This document shows, one piece after another, positions 13,785 through 14,057 of a DNA stretch of 14,057 bases. How positions within the stretch are numbered: position 1 is the stretch's first letter; every line of letters begins with the position of its first letter. Source of the stretch: an uncultured Lachnobacterium sp. (GTDB lineage: Bacteria > Bacillota > Clostridia > Lachnospirales > Lachnospiraceae); contig URDU01000048.1 in NCBI GenBank assembly GCA_900546625.1, positions 1 to 14,057 on the forward strand, in the 5' to 3' direction. Both the position numbers and the translations under genes were made by a program. The notes beneath the pieces are model-generated. The model was not told the DNA's origin. It worked only from the letters and a program-made list of their open reading frames with translations, and did not search any database.

Positions 13785-14057
13785 ATGAATAAAAGAAAGA
13801 GTAATTATATATATATTGAAATGAGGCATAAAATGCTAATAGTTGGAGTTATAATAATTCATGTTTGTTTTATGCTCATAGGGGCTAGTGGCATTATATC
13901 TGGTTTAAAAGAAAAAAATATATTTTATGGACTGCTGATAAATATGATTTATCAGTTGACTTTGATTATCATGATTGGAGTGGCAATGAAGCAATATTTG
14001 ACCACTTCATTTAAAAAATTCAAAGCTGACAGAATTTCTGTAAATATAAAAAGAGTT
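13785..14057 (+). CDS. membrane protein, 5' part only (possible immunity/accessory protein)
   Basis: ATG 13785 follows AGGAG (13770-13774) by 10 bases and opens a frame that stays open to the window end (91 codons). After a basic N-terminus (MNKRKSNYIYIEMRHK) two TM segments are visible, about residues 17-40 and 47-67, then a lysine-rich loop with KKFKADR. I do not recognise the family. Its place directly behind two bacteriocin-like genes makes an immunity or bacteriocin-associated membrane protein the simplest guess. A transport component is also possible, though the visible part shows no ABC or peptidase motif. The C-terminus is outside the window. Confidence 0.7.
   Translation, partial: MNKRKSNYIYIEMRHKMLIVGVIIIHVCFMLIGASGIISGLKEKNIFYGLLINMIYQLTLIIMIGVAMKQYLTTSFKKFKADRISVNIKRV

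Noticed and set aside
1..14057. CRISPR arrays, tRNA/rRNA genes, insertion sequences
   Set aside because: No regularly spaced repeat array, no cloverleaf or rRNA signature, and no transposase or integrase coding sequence was found on either strand.

Overview
The window looks like chromosomal DNA of a low-to-mid GC Firmicute, most plausibly a gut Lachnospiraceae (Agathobacter/Roseburia-like). This is inferred from strong AGGAGG-type ribosome binding sites, intrinsic terminators, the gene families, AT-rich spacers and codon use; no marker gene fixes the species. All supported genes are on the + strand.

Region 1 (1-4384) is a complete riboflavin operon: a sigma-A-type promoter, an FMN riboswitch followed by two stacked intrinsic terminator hairpins, then ribD, ribE, ribBA and ribH. 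Together these cover the committed steps from GTP and ribulose-5-phosphate to riboflavin. A perfect long hairpin follows ribH. Region 2 (4327-4700) is a non-coding spacer with three strong palindromes and a near-consensus promoter.

Region 3 (4701-8835) is a tyrosine-phosphorylation module of the capsule/exopolysaccharide type: a CpsB/YwqE-like PHP-family phosphatase (TTG start), a Wzz/CpsC-like membrane adaptor and a CpsD-like BY-kinase with a C-terminal tyrosine cluster. It is joined by a 4-base ATGA overlap to a 632-residue protein whose N-terminal domain has the Hsp90/GHKL ATPase motifs but whose remainder I do not recognise. No glycosyltransferases are present, so the usual polysaccharide context is missing. 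Signal peptidase I and a cation-diffusion-facilitator transporter follow (8899-10709).

Region 4 (about 10790-14057) is more AT-rich and looks like an accessory quorum-sensing/bacteriocin locus. It has a LytTR response regulator and an AgrC/BlpH-type GHKL histidine kinase (4-base overlap), then a terminator whose unusually large loop carries a 10-bp direct repeat, placed as a LytTR operator would be in front of a promoter. Downstream are small genes too short for routine gene calling: a 19-codon peptide, two double-glycine-leader peptides with GxxxG motifs (class IIb bacteriocin-like), and the start of a membrane protein that runs off the window and may be an immunity or accessory protein. The working model is that the kinase senses a secreted peptide, the regulator binds the repeat, and the small-peptide genes are induced. 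The exporter and any dedicated pheromone are not visible and may lie beyond the window end.
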